From: Streptomyces sp. cf386
GTDB lineage: Bacteria > Actinomycetota > Actinomycetes > Streptomycetales > Streptomycetaceae
Direction: 5' to 3'
Length of the DNA: 64,000 nt
Assembly (NCBI RefSeq): GCF_900103585.1
Contig: NZ_FNHV01000028.1
Span: 36,909-100,908 of the forward strand
Each line of letters opens with the position of its first letter. Positions within the stretch are counted from its first letter, which is position 1. Below, piece by piece: positions 1 to 8,759 of this stretch. Under the pieces are notes generated by a model. That model saw nothing but the letters and a program-made list of their open reading frames with translations, made no database searches and was not told where the DNA came from. The position numbers and the translations under genes are program-made.

Positions 1-106
1 GTCACAAACCCCCCGCGCGGCGTCTATCCACTTGGCACGACGTCCGCATCATGGATGACCATAGGGATGCGGAAGGCAATAGAGACCGCTGTGAGAGGAG
101 GCGTCC

Positions 107-544
107 ATGGGATCGGTGCGCAAGGCGAGTGCCTGGCTGGGCCTCGTTGACGACAACGATGACGAGCGTTACTACGACGACGACTACTCCGAAGGGACCG
201 AGCCCGGGGATGCCTGGGTCACCGACCCGCGGGTCAAGGTGGCCACGGACGTCGCCGAGGAGAAGGGCCGTCGTATCGGCACGGTCACCCCGGACAGCTT
301 CCGGGACGCCCGCGCCATCGGCGAGCTGTTCCGGGACGGGGTCCCGGTCATCATGAACCTCACGGCCATGGAGCCCTCCGACGCCAAGCGCGTCGTCGAC
401 TTCGCGGCGGGGCTCATCTTCGGTCTGCGCGGCTCGATCGACCGTGTGTCCAACCGGGTGTTCCTGCTGACCCCGGCCGACACGGAGATCATCAGCGGGG
501 AGTCGTCGGCACACCGCTCGGACGGCTTCTACAACCAGAGCTGA
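107..544 (+). CDS. sepF: SepF-family cell division protein (paralogue)
   Basis: A 145-aa protein of the SepF/DUF552 family. SepF proteins bind FtsZ and tether the Z-ring to the membrane. The N-terminus (MGSVRKASAWLGLVDD) could form the short amphipathic membrane-binding helix, followed by a very acidic Asp/Tyr linker (residues about 17-45). The conserved SepF core then runs from about residue 60 to 135, including the ITPDSF-like start (VTPDSFRDA), VIMNLT and the FAAGLIFG helix. The ATG is supported by GAGAGGAGG just upstream. It is shorter than the main Streptomyces SepF (about 210 aa, which sits in the division cluster) and has no division genes nearby, so it is probably one of the extra SepF-like copies. 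Family assignment is firm; the specific role is inferred. Confidence 0.9.
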   Translation: MGSVRKASAWLGLVDDNDDERYYDDDYSEGTEPGDAWVTDPRVKVATDVAEEKGRRIGTVTPDSFRDARAIGELFRDGVPVIMNLTAMEPSDAKRVVDFAAGLIFGLRGSIDRVSNRVFLLTPADTEIISGESSAHRSDGFYNQS

Positions 545-569
545 GGCAGGGCCGCTCACCGGCCCTGCC
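545..569. terminator. Hairpin between convergent sepF and acyl-CoA dehydrogenase
   Basis: A perfect 9-bp inverted repeat (GGCAGGGCC / GGCCCTGCC) with a 7-nt loop starts immediately after the sepF stop codon. It lies between two convergent genes and probably ends transcription from both sides. There is no T tract, as is common in Streptomyces. Confidence 0.6.
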
Positions 570-580
570 CCCTGGTGGGG

Positions 581-1771
581 TCAGCGGAAGGCGTCGAGTC
601 CGGTGAGCGCCTTGCCCAGCACGAGCTGGTGCATCTCGACGGTGCCCTCGTAGGTGAGCACCGATTCGAGGTTGGTCGCGTGCCGCATCACGGGGTATTC
701 GAGCGAGATCCCGTTGGCACCGAGAATCGTCCGCGCCGTTCGGCAGATGTCGATGGCCTCGCGGACGTTGTTGAGTTTGCCGAAGCTGACCTGCTCGGGA
801 CGCAGGCGGCCGGCGTCCATGCGCCGCCCCAGATGGTGGGCGAGCAGAATCCCCTTGTGCAGTTCGAGCGCCATGTCGGCGAGCTTGGCCTGGGTGAGCT
901 GGAAGCCCCCGATCGGCCGGCCGAACTGCTCCCGCGACTTCGCGTAGTCGAGAGCGGCCTCGAAACAGGAACGCGCCGCGCCCATGGCCCCCCACACGAT
1001 CCCGTACCGGGCGTGCGAGAGACAGCTGAGCGGCCCCTTGAGCCCGACGACCTCGGGCAGCACGGCATCGGCGGGCAGTCGTACGTCGTCGAGGACGAGC
1101 TCACTGGTGACGGAGGCGCGCAGCGACAGCTTGTGCTTGATCTCCGGGGCGGAGAACCCGGCGCTGTCGGTCGGCACGACGAACCCGCGGATCCCTTCGT
1201 CGGTCTGCGCCCAGACGACGGCGACCCCGGCCACGGACCCGTTGGTGATCCACATCTTCCGCCCGCCCAGCACCCAGTCCGAGCCGTCCCGCTTCGCGTA
1301 CGTCCGCATGGCGGCCGGGTCGGACCCGTGATCCGGCTCGGTCAACCCGAAGCACCCGATGACCTCGCCGGAGGCCATCCGGGGCAGCCAGGCCTGCTTC
1401 TGCTCCTCGCTCCCGAACCGGTGAACGGCGTACATGGCGAGGGACCCCTGCACGGAGACGAGCGACCGGATCCCGGAGTCGGCGGCCTCCAGCTCCAGAC
1501 AGGCCAGCCCGTACTGCACGGCGGACGCCCCGGCACACCCGTACCCCTCCAGAGACATCCCGAGGGCACCGATCTCCCCCAGCTCGCGGGCAAGCTCCCG
1601 AATCCCCGGCAGCTCCCCCGTCTCGTACCACTCGGCGACAAACGGCACGACCCGATCCGCGGCCCAGTCCCGCACGGTGTCCCGAATGGCGAGGTCCTCG
1701 GGCTCCAGGAGGTCGTCGATGCCGAGGGGGTCGGCGGGGTCGAACGGGGGCAACTTCGAGGACGCGGACAT
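581..1771 (-). CDS. Acyl-CoA dehydrogenase, glutaryl-CoA dehydrogenase-like
   Basis: A 396-aa flavoprotein of the acyl-CoA dehydrogenase family that would oxidise an acyl-CoA and pass electrons to ETF. Family signatures are visible: GCFGLTEPDHGSD in the middle FAD/substrate domain, KMWITNG, and the C-terminal TYEGTVEMHQLVLG segment. The glutamate of YEGT is the likely catalytic base. The segment GIRSLVSVQGSLAM resembles glutaryl-CoA dehydrogenases, so lysine/tryptophan breakdown is a plausible pathway. The start at 1771 is chosen because CCGGAGGGTCTCCC precedes it; an in-frame ATG at 1804 has no good site. The MFS gene lies 190 bp upstream on the same strand. Substrate specificity is inferred, not shown. 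Confidence 0.9.
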   Translation of the reverse strand: MSASSKLPPFDPADPLGIDDLLEPEDLAIRDTVRDWAADRVVPFVAEWYETGELPGIRELARELGEIGALGMSLEGYGCAGASAVQYGLACLELEAADSGIRSLVSVQGSLAMYAVHRFGSEEQKQAWLPRMASGEVIGCFGLTEPDHGSDPAAMRTYAKRDGSDWVLGGRKMWITNGSVAGVAVVWAQTDEGIRGFVVPTDSAGFSAPEIKHKLSLRASVTSELVLDDVRLPADAVLPEVVGLKGPLSCLSHARYGIVWGAMGAARSCFEAALDYAKSREQFGRPIGGFQLTQAKLADMALELHKGILLAHHLGRRMDAGRLRPEQVSFGKLNNVREAIDICRTARTILGANGISLEYPVMRHATNLESVLTYEGTVEMHQLVLGKALTGLDAFR

Positions 1772-1960
1772 GGGAGACCCTCCGGCAGCACGGAAAACTA
1801 GCACCGCTAATTACGACTGATGCCAGACGCTACGACGCAGTGTCCCGCACGTCCAGTACGCACTACGCACCGCAAGCCGCCGACGGTGAGCACCCCCACC
1901 GGAGACGTCCACCCATCAAGAAACTGGAAACGGGTGGTGCGTGGGCGGAGAAGGCTTTGG

Positions 1961-3568
1961 TCAAGCGGAGACGCGGGAGTCCACAACTTCCCGAGGCCCC
2001 GGAATCTCCGCCTCCACCGCAGGTACCTCGCACTGCATGGCCCGCGGCAACCGCAACGCCATCACCGCGCCCAACAGCAACAACCCGGCACTCACCAGCA
2101 ACGTCACATGCAGCCCGTGCACAAAGGAATCCCGAGCCGCATGCCGCAGGGCAGCCCCCGCGGACCCGCCCAGCTGCGCGGCAACCTCGTACGCCTCCCC
2201 CAACGAGTGCGAGGCAGCCGTAGAGGCAGAAGCGGGCACACCCCCCACATGCGCCAGCCCGGGGGCATACGCCGCGTTCATCACGCTGCCCAGCAACGCG
2301 ATCCCGATCCCGGCCCCCAGTTGGTACGACGTCTCACCGATCGCCGCCGCGCCACCGGCCTGCTCCTGCGGAGCCTCGCTCAGCATCGACTCGTACGCCC
2401 CGAAGAGCGTCGTCTCCAGCCCGAAGCCGAGCAGCACGAACCCGAACAGCAGCAGCCCGGGGTTGTCCGATCCGCCCATCGCCGTCAGCAGCACGACCGC
2501 GGCCGCGGTCAGACCGAACCCGGCGCACACCATGCGCCGCGGCCCGAACCGTCGTAGCATGCGCGCCCCCGCCAGCCCCGCCGCCATCGCGGCGAAGGTC
2601 AGCGGCAGCAGCCGCAGCCCCGTCTCCAGCGGCGAAAGACCCAGCACCAGCTGTAGATACTGCGCCGCGATCAGTTCGAGCCCGACCAGCGCGAGCATCG
2701 CCAGCACGATGCACCCGACGGACGTACTGAACGCCGGTCGCGCGAACATCCGCAGGTCGACCAACGGATGCGCCCGGCGCCGCTGCCGTCGTACGAAGAG
2801 AAACAGCAGCACCGCGCCGATCACCAGCGGTGCCACGGTGAACACGCTGTCCACCGACTCCCCGCCGCCGAGCCGCTTCACGCCCAGCACCGCGCCGAAC
2901 AGCCCGGCCGCCGCGAGCAACGCGCCGACCACGTCCCAGGGGCCCTTGCCGTCGCCCTTGGACTCGGGCAGCAGAAGTCGTCCCACCGGAAGGCTGACCA
3001 GCATCAACGGAATGTTGACGAGGAAGACCGAACCCCACCAGAAGTGCTCCAGGAGGAAGCCGCCGAGCAGCGGTCCGACCGCAGCGCCCACGGCGGCCAC
3101 GGCGCTCCAGATGCCGATCGCGAGGGCACGCTCCCGGCGGTCCGGGAAGACCTGGCGCAGGATCGACAGCGTCGCGGGCATGATCATCGCGCCGCCGACG
3201 CCGAGCAGGGCGCGGGCCAGGATCAGCACCTGTGGGTCGTGCGCGAGGGCCGCGAGGCCGGAGGCGATGCCGAAGAGGCCGTATCCGAGCAGCAGGACGC
3301 GTCTGCGGCCCACCCGGTCGCCGAGCGTGCCGAAGAGGATCAGCAGCGAGGCGCAGACCAGCGGATAGATGTCGACGATCCAGAGCAGTTCTATCGCGCC
3401 GGGCCTGAGGTCCTCGGTGACGGCGGGGACCGCCACATGCAGCACGGTCGCGTCGACCGCGACGAGCAGCAGGCTGACGCAGAGGACGACGAGGACGACC
3501 CAGCGGTTGGCACCGGCCCCGGCCGCCCGACGGCGCAGCGCAGCGGCAGCCGCGGTCGTCCCGGACAT
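1961..3568 (-). CDS. MFS drug exporter, DHA2 (14-TM) type
   Basis: A 535-aa integral membrane protein of the EmrB/QacA branch of the major facilitator superfamily, expected to export small toxic molecules using the proton gradient. Visible features: the first TM helix with the D-A-T-V-L-x-V-A-V-P pattern typical of DHA2 proteins, motif A (GTLGDRVGRRRVL) after TM2, and motif C-like GPLLGGFLLEH in TM5. Enough hydrophobic segments follow for 14 helices. The ATG at 3568 is chosen because GGGAGG lies just upstream; the longer in-frame start at 3667 would add a charged non-homologous tail. Divergent from the mannosyltransferase-like gene. Substrate unknown. Confidence 0.88.
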   Translation of the reverse strand: MSGTTAAAAALRRRAAGAGANRWVVLVVLCVSLLLVAVDATVLHVAVPAVTEDLRPGAIELLWIVDIYPLVCASLLILFGTLGDRVGRRRVLLLGYGLFGIASGLAALAHDPQVLILARALLGVGGAMIMPATLSILRQVFPDRRERALAIGIWSAVAAVGAAVGPLLGGFLLEHFWWGSVFLVNIPLMLVSLPVGRLLLPESKGDGKGPWDVVGALLAAAGLFGAVLGVKRLGGGESVDSVFTVAPLVIGAVLLFLFVRRQRRRAHPLVDLRMFARPAFSTSVGCIVLAMLALVGLELIAAQYLQLVLGLSPLETGLRLLPLTFAAMAAGLAGARMLRRFGPRRMVCAGFGLTAAAVVLLTAMGGSDNPGLLLFGFVLLGFGLETTLFGAYESMLSEAPQEQAGGAAAIGETSYQLGAGIGIALLGSVMNAAYAPGLAHVGGVPASASTAASHSLGEAYEVAAQLGGSAGAALRHAARDSFVHGLHVTLLVSAGLLLLGAVMALRLPRAMQCEVPAVEAEIPGPREVVDSRVSA

Positions 3569-3814
3569 GTACGTACCTCCCAGTGTTTCCTCTCCCTCGG
3601 CGGGCTCACGGGGTGGGGACTCCCTGTGACTCGGCCGGAGAGGAGCGGTGGTCTCCGGCCCGCGCAACGAAGGGCGAGTGACTCGTCAGGTTACGCGAGT
3701 TCCAGCCAGTGCCGAGTGGCGGACCTCTCAGACCTCGCACAGAACGCGTGTGGCGTACGCCACTCCCCTCCTGGTCACCACGTCCCGCAGGGCGGGCCGG
3801 TTCGGGCCACCGTC

Positions 3815-3820
3815 GATAAT
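3815..3820 (+). promoter_or_regulatory. Candidate -10 of a leaderless promoter
   Basis: GATAAT lies 7 nt before the GTG at 3828 and no Shine-Dalgarno sequence is present. This places the predicted transcription start at or next to the start codon. No clear -35 is visible. Confidence 0.5.
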
Positions 3821-3827
3821 CGAGCCC

Positions 3828-4994
3828 GTGACCGATCTTGACACGCGCATGGCACCGACCGCCTCGTCGGCCCTGCGCCGCGCGGCCCCGGCCCTCCTCG
3901 GCTACGCGGCCGTACGCGCCCTGGGCCTGCTCGCCCTGACTCTGTGGAGCGCGGCACGCGACAAGAGCGCGTACACGCTGCTGACGGCCCGCTGGGACGC
4001 GCTCTGGTACACGAGGGTCGCGGAGCAGGGCTACGGCTATGAGGTGCACATGCCGAACGGCGACGTGCACTCGAACCTGGCCTTCTTCCCCCTCCTGCCC
4101 TGGCTGGAGCGGCTCGGAGCGACCCTGACCCCGCTGTCGCACGCCGACGCGGGTTTCGTCGTGAGCCTGCTCGCCTCGTTCGCCGCGGCCTGGGGGATCT
4201 TCGCGGTCGCCGATCACGTGTACGGCCGTCGGGCCGGAGTGCGTGCCGTACTGCTGTGGGCGGTGCTGCCCGTCGGGATCGTGCAGTCGATGGCGTACAG
4301 CGAATCGCTCTTCACCGCGCTCGCCGCCTGGTCGCTGTACGCCGTGCTGACCGGCCGCTGGGTGACCGCGGGCACCCTTGCCCTGCTGGCGGGCCTGACC
4401 CGCCCGGTGGGGATCGCCGTCGTCGCGGCGGTGTGGGCCGCGGGCATCGCCTCTTTCGTGCGGGACCGGAGCACGCCGACGCCGCACGGCCCCCGGCGCG
4501 CAACGCGCGCCCTCGGCATGCTTCTCGCCCCCCTCGGCACCGCCGGCTATGTCCTCTGGGTCGGCCACCGCACCGGCAAGGGCCCCCTCGGATACCTCGA
4601 CGTCCAGGCGGGCTGGCGCAACGGCTTCGACGGCGGCTACGCCTTCGCCCGGTTCGTCGCCGACAAGTTCACGTCGTTTCCCTCGGCCCTGGCGGGGATC
4701 GGGCTGATCGTCGGGGTCGGGCTGGTGGCGTGGCTGTACGTCGTCTGTGTACGGCAGGGCCAGCCGCTCCCACTCCTGGTGTACGGGGGCATCGTCACCG
4801 CGCTCGCCCTGTGCGCCTCCAGCTACTTCGGCTCGAAACCGCGTCTGCTGCTGCCCGCCTTCCCCCTGCTGCTACCCCTCGCCCTGTCCCTGTCCCGACT
4901 GCGTACGCCCAGGTCGGCGGGGGTGCTGGCCGGGGTCGCGGTGGCCTCGGCGGTGTACGGGGCGTTCTGGCTGAACGGCTCCGGTCCGCCCTGA
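3828..4994 (+). CDS. PIG-V-like integral membrane mannosyltransferase
   Basis: A 388-aa polytopic membrane protein. The region around residues 60-90 has RWDALWYTRVAEQGYG, and then SNLAFFPLLPWLERL. This matches the luminal loop of the PIG-V/GPI mannosyltransferase 2-like family, in which D-x-x-W-Y and the N-x-x-F-F-P-L stretch are typical. Such GT-C proteins use polyprenyl-phosphate mannose as donor; in actinomycetes the acceptors are cell-envelope glycans or proteins. About eight to nine hydrophobic helices follow. The GTG at 3828 is preferred over the longer frame from 3648 because of the -10 like hexamer just before it; an ATG at 3849 is the alternative. Family placement is good, the acceptor is unknown. 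Confidence 0.75.
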   Translation: MTDLDTRMAPTASSALRRAAPALLGYAAVRALGLLALTLWSAARDKSAYTLLTARWDALWYTRVAEQGYGYEVHMPNGDVHSNLAFFPLLPWLERLGATLTPLSHADAGFVVSLLASFAAAWGIFAVADHVYGRRAGVRAVLLWAVLPVGIVQSMAYSESLFTALAAWSLYAVLTGRWVTAGTLALLAGLTRPVGIAVVAAVWAAGIASFVRDRSTPTPHGPRRATRALGMLLAPLGTAGYVLWVGHRTGKGPLGYLDVQAGWRNGFDGGYAFARFVADKFTSFPSALAGIGLIVGVGLVAWLYVVCVRQGQPLPLLVYGGIVTALALCASSYFGSKPRLLLPAFPLLLPLALSLSRLRTPRSAGVLAGVAVASAVYGAFWLNGSGPP

Positions 4995-5255
4995 TCGGCA
5001 CCCGACCAGCACCCGACCGGCATCTGACCGTCGGTGAGCACTCGGATAATTCCGGCCCAGCATTCGGTGAACTAATTCATAATCGGCGAAAAACAAACGC
5101 ATCAGAATGATCAAAGGAAATGAAGGGTACAGCGCCCGAGGATTGTGGATTCCGAGGAAATAAACCCCTCGCTGAGAGGAATCCCACATCACATCGTCAT
5201 CACAAACCGGCGGAATCGCGCGGGAACAGAGCTCACTCGCTGTAACGTCGATTGG
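4995..5255. other. AT-richer intergenic region upstream of the PAP2 gene
   Basis: About 260 bp without a convincing gene. The stretch 5040-5200 is clearly richer in A and T than the surroundings (for example around 5075-5125), which is unusual here and suggests a promoter or regulatory region. A weak start at 5145 in frame with the next gene has no family support. Confidence 0.4.
5243..5248 (+). promoter_or_regulatory. Candidate -10 of a leaderless promoter
   Basis: TAACGT lies 7 nt before the GTG at 5256, the same geometry as at 3815-3828. No ribosome-binding site is present. Confidence 0.45.
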
Positions 5256-6281
5256 GTGCGTACCGAACGAACCCTCACCCGTCTGGACCGGGTGTTCACC
5301 AGGCTGGACCGGGAACCGGAACGTCCGGCACACATCGACGTGCCGAGGATGAGCCGGCACCGGATGGTGCTGTTCGCCTCCACGCTGGCCTTCTATGTGG
5401 CGATCGTATGGGCCGTCGTCATCACTTCGTGGCTGGTCCGGCTCGACTGGCAGGTCATGTTCTTCCGGCCGTACCAGCAGTGGGCCGAGATCCACGCGTT
5501 CGTCGACTACTACGTGGTGCTCGGCCAGCGCGGCCCGACCGCGGTAATGGTCGCGGCCTGGCTGGGCTGGCGTTCATGGCGCCAGCACACGCTGCGACCG
5601 CTGCTCGCGCTCGGCGTCTCCCTGCTCCTGCTGAACATCACCGTCGGGGCCGCCAAGCTCGGCATGGGCCGCCTCGGCCCGCACTACGCGACCTCCATCG
5701 GCTCGAACGAGATGTGGCTGGGCGGCGATATATTTCCCAGCGGCCACACCGCCAACGCCGTGGTGACCTGGGGAATCCTGGCCTATCTGGCCTCCACCCC
5801 GAGAGCGCGCCGCTGGCTGTCGGCCCTGTCGGCGGTGACCTCGCTGGGCGTCGGCCTCGCCACGGTCTACCTCGGTACGCACTGGCTGAGCGATGTGCTG
5901 CTCGGCTGGGCCGCGGGTCTGCTGATCCTGCTGGCGCTGCCGTGGTTCGAGCCGCTGATCACGCGCGCGGAGACCTGGATCTTCGACCTCCGCGACCGCT
6001 GGCGCGCAGGTCGGGCCGTTCCGGCGCACCTGCCGCCCGCTCCGGTCGAGGTGCCGGTGCTGCTCAAGCCGTGCCCGGCCGCCGCGGAGGACGAGGCCGC
6101 GGCACGCGAGGCGGCCACCGCGGCCCGTTCGCCGCGCGACCCGTTCCAGCTGGCGCCGAGCCCGCACACGGCCCGCCCGGAGCGCACACCGGTCACTCCG
6201 GTCAGCATCCGTCGCCCGCCCCACCAGGACCGTATGGCCCGCGGCGCGGCCCCGGCGGCCCGACCGCTGACGGGCGGCTGA
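5256..6281 (+). CDS. PAP2-family membrane phosphatase
   Basis: A 341-aa membrane protein of the phosphatidic acid phosphatase type 2 superfamily, likely a lipid or undecaprenyl pyrophosphate phosphatase acting on the outer face of the membrane. Motif C2 is intact (FPSGHTANA, catalytic His), as is C3 (LGTHWLSDVLLGW, with His and Asp). Motif C1 is a variant: KLGMGRLGPH instead of the usual K-x6-R-P. Five to six hydrophobic helices precede a hydrophilic Ala/Pro/Arg-rich C-terminal tail of about 100 residues that is probably cytoplasmic. The GTG at 5256 is taken because a TAACGT hexamer lies 7 nt upstream and homology begins after it; an in-frame ATG exists at 5145. Confidence 0.85.
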   Translation: MRTERTLTRLDRVFTRLDREPERPAHIDVPRMSRHRMVLFASTLAFYVAIVWAVVITSWLVRLDWQVMFFRPYQQWAEIHAFVDYYVVLGQRGPTAVMVAAWLGWRSWRQHTLRPLLALGVSLLLLNITVGAAKLGMGRLGPHYATSIGSNEMWLGGDIFPSGHTANAVVTWGILAYLASTPRARRWLSALSAVTSLGVGLATVYLGTHWLSDVLLGWAAGLLILLALPWFEPLITRAETWIFDLRDRWRAGRAVPAHLPPAPVEVPVLLKPCPAAAEDEAAAREAATAARSPRDPFQLAPSPHTARPERTPVTPVSIRRPPHQDRMARGAAPAARPLTGG

Positions 6282-6331
6282 ACACAGAACAGCGCAGGAC
6301 AGCGAGGGTTCGGTACGCACAACCGCCCCGC

Positions 6332-6377
6332 ACAGCGACGGCCCCGGCCCCTCTCCAGGAGCCGGGGCCGTCGCTGT
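6332..6377. terminator. Strong bidirectional terminator hairpin
   Basis: A perfect 17-bp stem (ACAGCGACGGCCCCGGC with its complement) and a 12-nt loop lie between the end of the PAP2 gene and the end of the convergent small gene at 6403. It should terminate both transcripts. Confidence 0.8.
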
Positions 6378-6402
6378 CGACCAGCCCTGCGTCAGTCCTT
6401 CG

Positions 6403-6618
6403 TCAGCCCTTCCAGGCCCGCGCCACCTGGCCGTCCTTGACCTCGAAGTTCAGCCGACCGGAGCGGTACTCCATGGTGATGATCGCCCCCGGCGGCAGCG
6501 AACGCACCGTCGACCACCCTCGGTCACGGGCGAGCCGCTCGGCCCGGTCGGCGCCGAGTCCGACATAGGTGTCCGGGTCGTCCTGGGGTTCGGCAGGGGG
6601 TTTCGGAATGGGTGCCAT
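6403..6618 (-). CDS. I78-family peptidase inhibitor-like small protein
   Basis: A 71-aa protein. The C-terminal half has the features of Pfam I78 inhibitors (AFLEI-like): a G-x-S-T-V-R segment, LPPGAIITMEYRSGRLNFEV, then a short VKDGQVARAWKG end. There is no signal peptide and no cysteine, so unlike secreted family members it probably acts in the cytoplasm. The first 20 residues are Pro/Glu/Asp-rich. The start is the first ATG (cat at 6616-6618). It stands alone, between the terminator and the long region upstream of ctaD. Target protease unknown. Confidence 0.75.
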   Translation of the reverse strand: MAPIPKPPAEPQDDPDTYVGLGADRAERLARDRGWSTVRSLPPGAIITMEYRSGRLNFEVKDGQVARAWKG

Positions 6619-7064
6619 GCCGCCACGCTAGGGCCTGTCCGAGGCATCGGGCCAGAGCGGACAGTGAACCTTTGTAGCAGCCATCCGTGTCACACGTCCC
6701 TCTCGGGTCACGCTTTTGTCACAGGATCACGACACGCGTTTCAGCCTCACTTCGTCACACCAACGAGCGGTTCCATAGGCCTTCCGCAGGCATTCGATCC
6801 TAATTTCCGCGTGTCGCGACAGCCCCGCCAATAGCCCGGCGGAAAAGTTCCGGGAGAACTGCCCCCGAACTCGTTTTCCCCGCTATTTCGCGTGGACCGC
6901 GGGAGCCGGTTCCGCACAGAAAGCACATGGTTCCGGCACAGGACCCCCGTACGCCCCCTGTCGGAGCGCTGTCGACGCGAGCATCATGGCGTGAGCTCGC
7001 GTCGGCGCGTGCCGCGCGGGTTTCAGCGGGCCCGGGGCGCGACGAGCGAAGGGGCGAGCGAGCG
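6619..7064. other. Long intergenic region with GTCAC direct repeats
   Basis: About 446 bp separate two divergent genes. Between 6689 and 6758 the pentamer GTCAC occurs four times (6689, 6707, 6718, 6754). The pair at 6707 and 6718 is spaced exactly 11 bp (GTCAC-N6-GTCAC), which resembles the direct repeats bound by the response regulator MtrA. No convincing gene is present; an ATG at 6927 in frame with ctaD extends it without family support. Confidence 0.4.
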
Positions 7065-8759
7065 ATGGGGACGCAGACCGTACAGGGGACGGCACGGTCC
7101 ATGCGAGGCAGGGAGCCCGGCGGCCGGGTGATCGTCGACTGGCTCACCACCACCGACCACAAGAAGATCGGGCATCTCTACCTGATCACGTCGTTCGGGT
7201 TCTTCCTGGCCGGCGGTGTCATGGCACTGCTGATGCGGGCCGAACTCGCCCGGCCGGGGATGCAACTGCTGACCAACGAGCAGTTCAACCAGCTGTTCAC
7301 CCTGCACGGCACGATCATGCTGCTGCTGTTCGCGACCCCGACCTTCGCGGGCTTCGCCAACGAGCTGATGCCGCTGCAGATCGGTGCCCCGGACGTGGCC
7401 TTCCCGCGGCTGAACATGTTCTCGTACTGGCTGTTCCTGTTCGGCGGCCTGATCGTGATGGGCTCGCTGATCGTGCCGAGCGGGCCGGCCTCCTTCGGCT
7501 GGTTCGCCTACGCGCCGCTCAACAGCCTGGAGCGCTCCCCCGGGGTCGGCCCCGACCTGTGGATCATGGGCCTGGCGCTGGCCGGCTTCGGCACGATCCT
7601 CGGCGCGGTCAACTTCATCACCACGATCATCGGGATGCGTGCCCCCGGCATGACGATGTTCCGGATGCCGATCTTCGTGTGGAACACCCTGTTCACGTCG
7701 ATCCTGATCCTGATGGCGTTCCCCGTGCTGGCGGCCGCGCTGCTGGTGCTGGAGGCGGACCGCCGGTTCGGTTCGGTGGTGTTCGAGGCGGGCAACGGCG
7801 GGGCGCTGCTGTGGCAGCACCTGTTCTGGTTCTTCGGCCATCCCGAGGTGTACATCATCGCGCTGCCGTTCTTCGGCATCATCAGCGAGATCATCCCGGT
7901 CTTCGCGCGCAAGCCGATGTTCGGCTACCTGACGCTCGTCGGGGCGACGATGGCGATCACCGGTCTGTCGATCGTGGTGTGGGCGCACCACATGTTCGTC
8001 ACGGGCGCGGTGCTGCTGCCGTTCTTCTCGTTCATGAGCTTCCTGATCGCCGTCCCGACGGGGGTGAAGTTCTTCAACTGGACCGGGACCATGATCAAGG
8101 GCTCCCTGTCCTTCGAGACCCCGATGCTGTGGGCGACGGGCTTCCTGGTGACGTTCCTCTTCGGCGGTCTGACGGGGGTGATCCTGGCGTCGCCGCCGAT
8201 GGACTTCCACGTCTCCGACTCGTACTTCGTCGTCGCCCACTTCCACTACGTCGTCTTCGGCACGGTCGTCTTCGCGATCTTCGCCGGGTTCCACTTCTGG
8301 TGGCCCAAGTTCACCGGGAAGATGCTCGACGAACGGCTCGGCAAGATCCACTTCTGGACGCTGTTCGTCGGCTTCCACACCACGTTCCTGGTGCAGCACT
8401 GGCTGGGCGCGGAGGGCATGCCGCGCCGGTACGCCGACTATCTCGCCGCCGACGGCTTCACGGCGCTGAACACGGTCTCGTCGATCGGCGCGTTCCTGCT
8501 CGGCCTGTCGACGCTGCCGTTCCTCTACAACGTCTGGAAGACCGCGAAGTACGGCAAGAAGGTCGAGGTCGACGACCCCTGGGGCTACGGCCGCTCCCTG
8601 GAGTGGGCGACCTCCTGCCCGCCCCCGCGGCACAACTTCACGACGCTGCCGAAGATCCGCTCGGAGTCTCCGGCGTTCGATCTGCACCACCCGGCGCACG
8701 CGTTGGAGGCTCCGCAGCCCGAGCCAGAGAGCGAGCAAGCCGACCCTGAGCGGTCCTGA
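7065..8759 (+). CDS. ctaD: Cytochrome c oxidase subunit I (aa3 type), stand-alone copy
   Basis: A 564-aa, 12-TM heme-copper oxidase subunit I that would reduce oxygen to water and pump protons. All ligands are visible: the low-spin heme His in TLHGTIMLLLF, FWFFGHPEVY with the CuB His and its cross-linked Tyr, the WAHHMF His pair, and the AHFHYVVFG heme pair. The GHPEV Glu of A1-type oxidases is present. Subunit II, III and the cytochrome bc genes are not adjacent, so this is probably a second isoform that shares subunits encoded elsewhere. The ATG at 7065 follows GAAGGGGCGAG; a start at 6927 adds an Arg-rich tail. The last 122 bp are antisense to the convergent regulator gene. Confidence 0.95.
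   Translation: MGTQTVQGTARSMRGREPGGRVIVDWLTTTDHKKIGHLYLITSFGFFLAGGVMALLMRAELARPGMQLLTNEQFNQLFTLHGTIMLLLFATPTFAGFANELMPLQIGAPDVAFPRLNMFSYWLFLFGGLIVMGSLIVPSGPASFGWFAYAPLNSLERSPGVGPDLWIMGLALAGFGTILGAVNFITTIIGMRAPGMTMFRMPIFVWNTLFTSILILMAFPVLAAALLVLEADRRFGSVVFEAGNGGALLWQHLFWFFGHPEVYIIALPFFGIISEIIPVFARKPMFGYLTLVGATMAITGLSIVVWAHHMFVTGAVLLPFFSFMSFLIAVPTGVKFFNWTGTMIKGSLSFETPMLWATGFLVTFLFGGLTGVILASPPMDFHVSDSYFVVAHFHYVVFGTVVFAIFAGFHFWWPKFTGKMLDERLGKIHFWTLFVGFHTTFLVQHWLGAEGMPRRYADYLAADGFTALNTVSSIGAFLLGLSTLPFLYNVWKTAKYGKKVEVDDPWGYGRSLEWATSCPPPRHNFTTLPKIRSESPAFDLHHPAHALEAPQPEPESEQADPERS

Noticed and set aside
5223..5249. GGAAC ... CGTC resembling a sigma-E promoter before the PAP2 gene
   Set aside because: The spacer (18-19 nt) is longer than the usual 15-16, and the TAACGT hexamer explains the start better.
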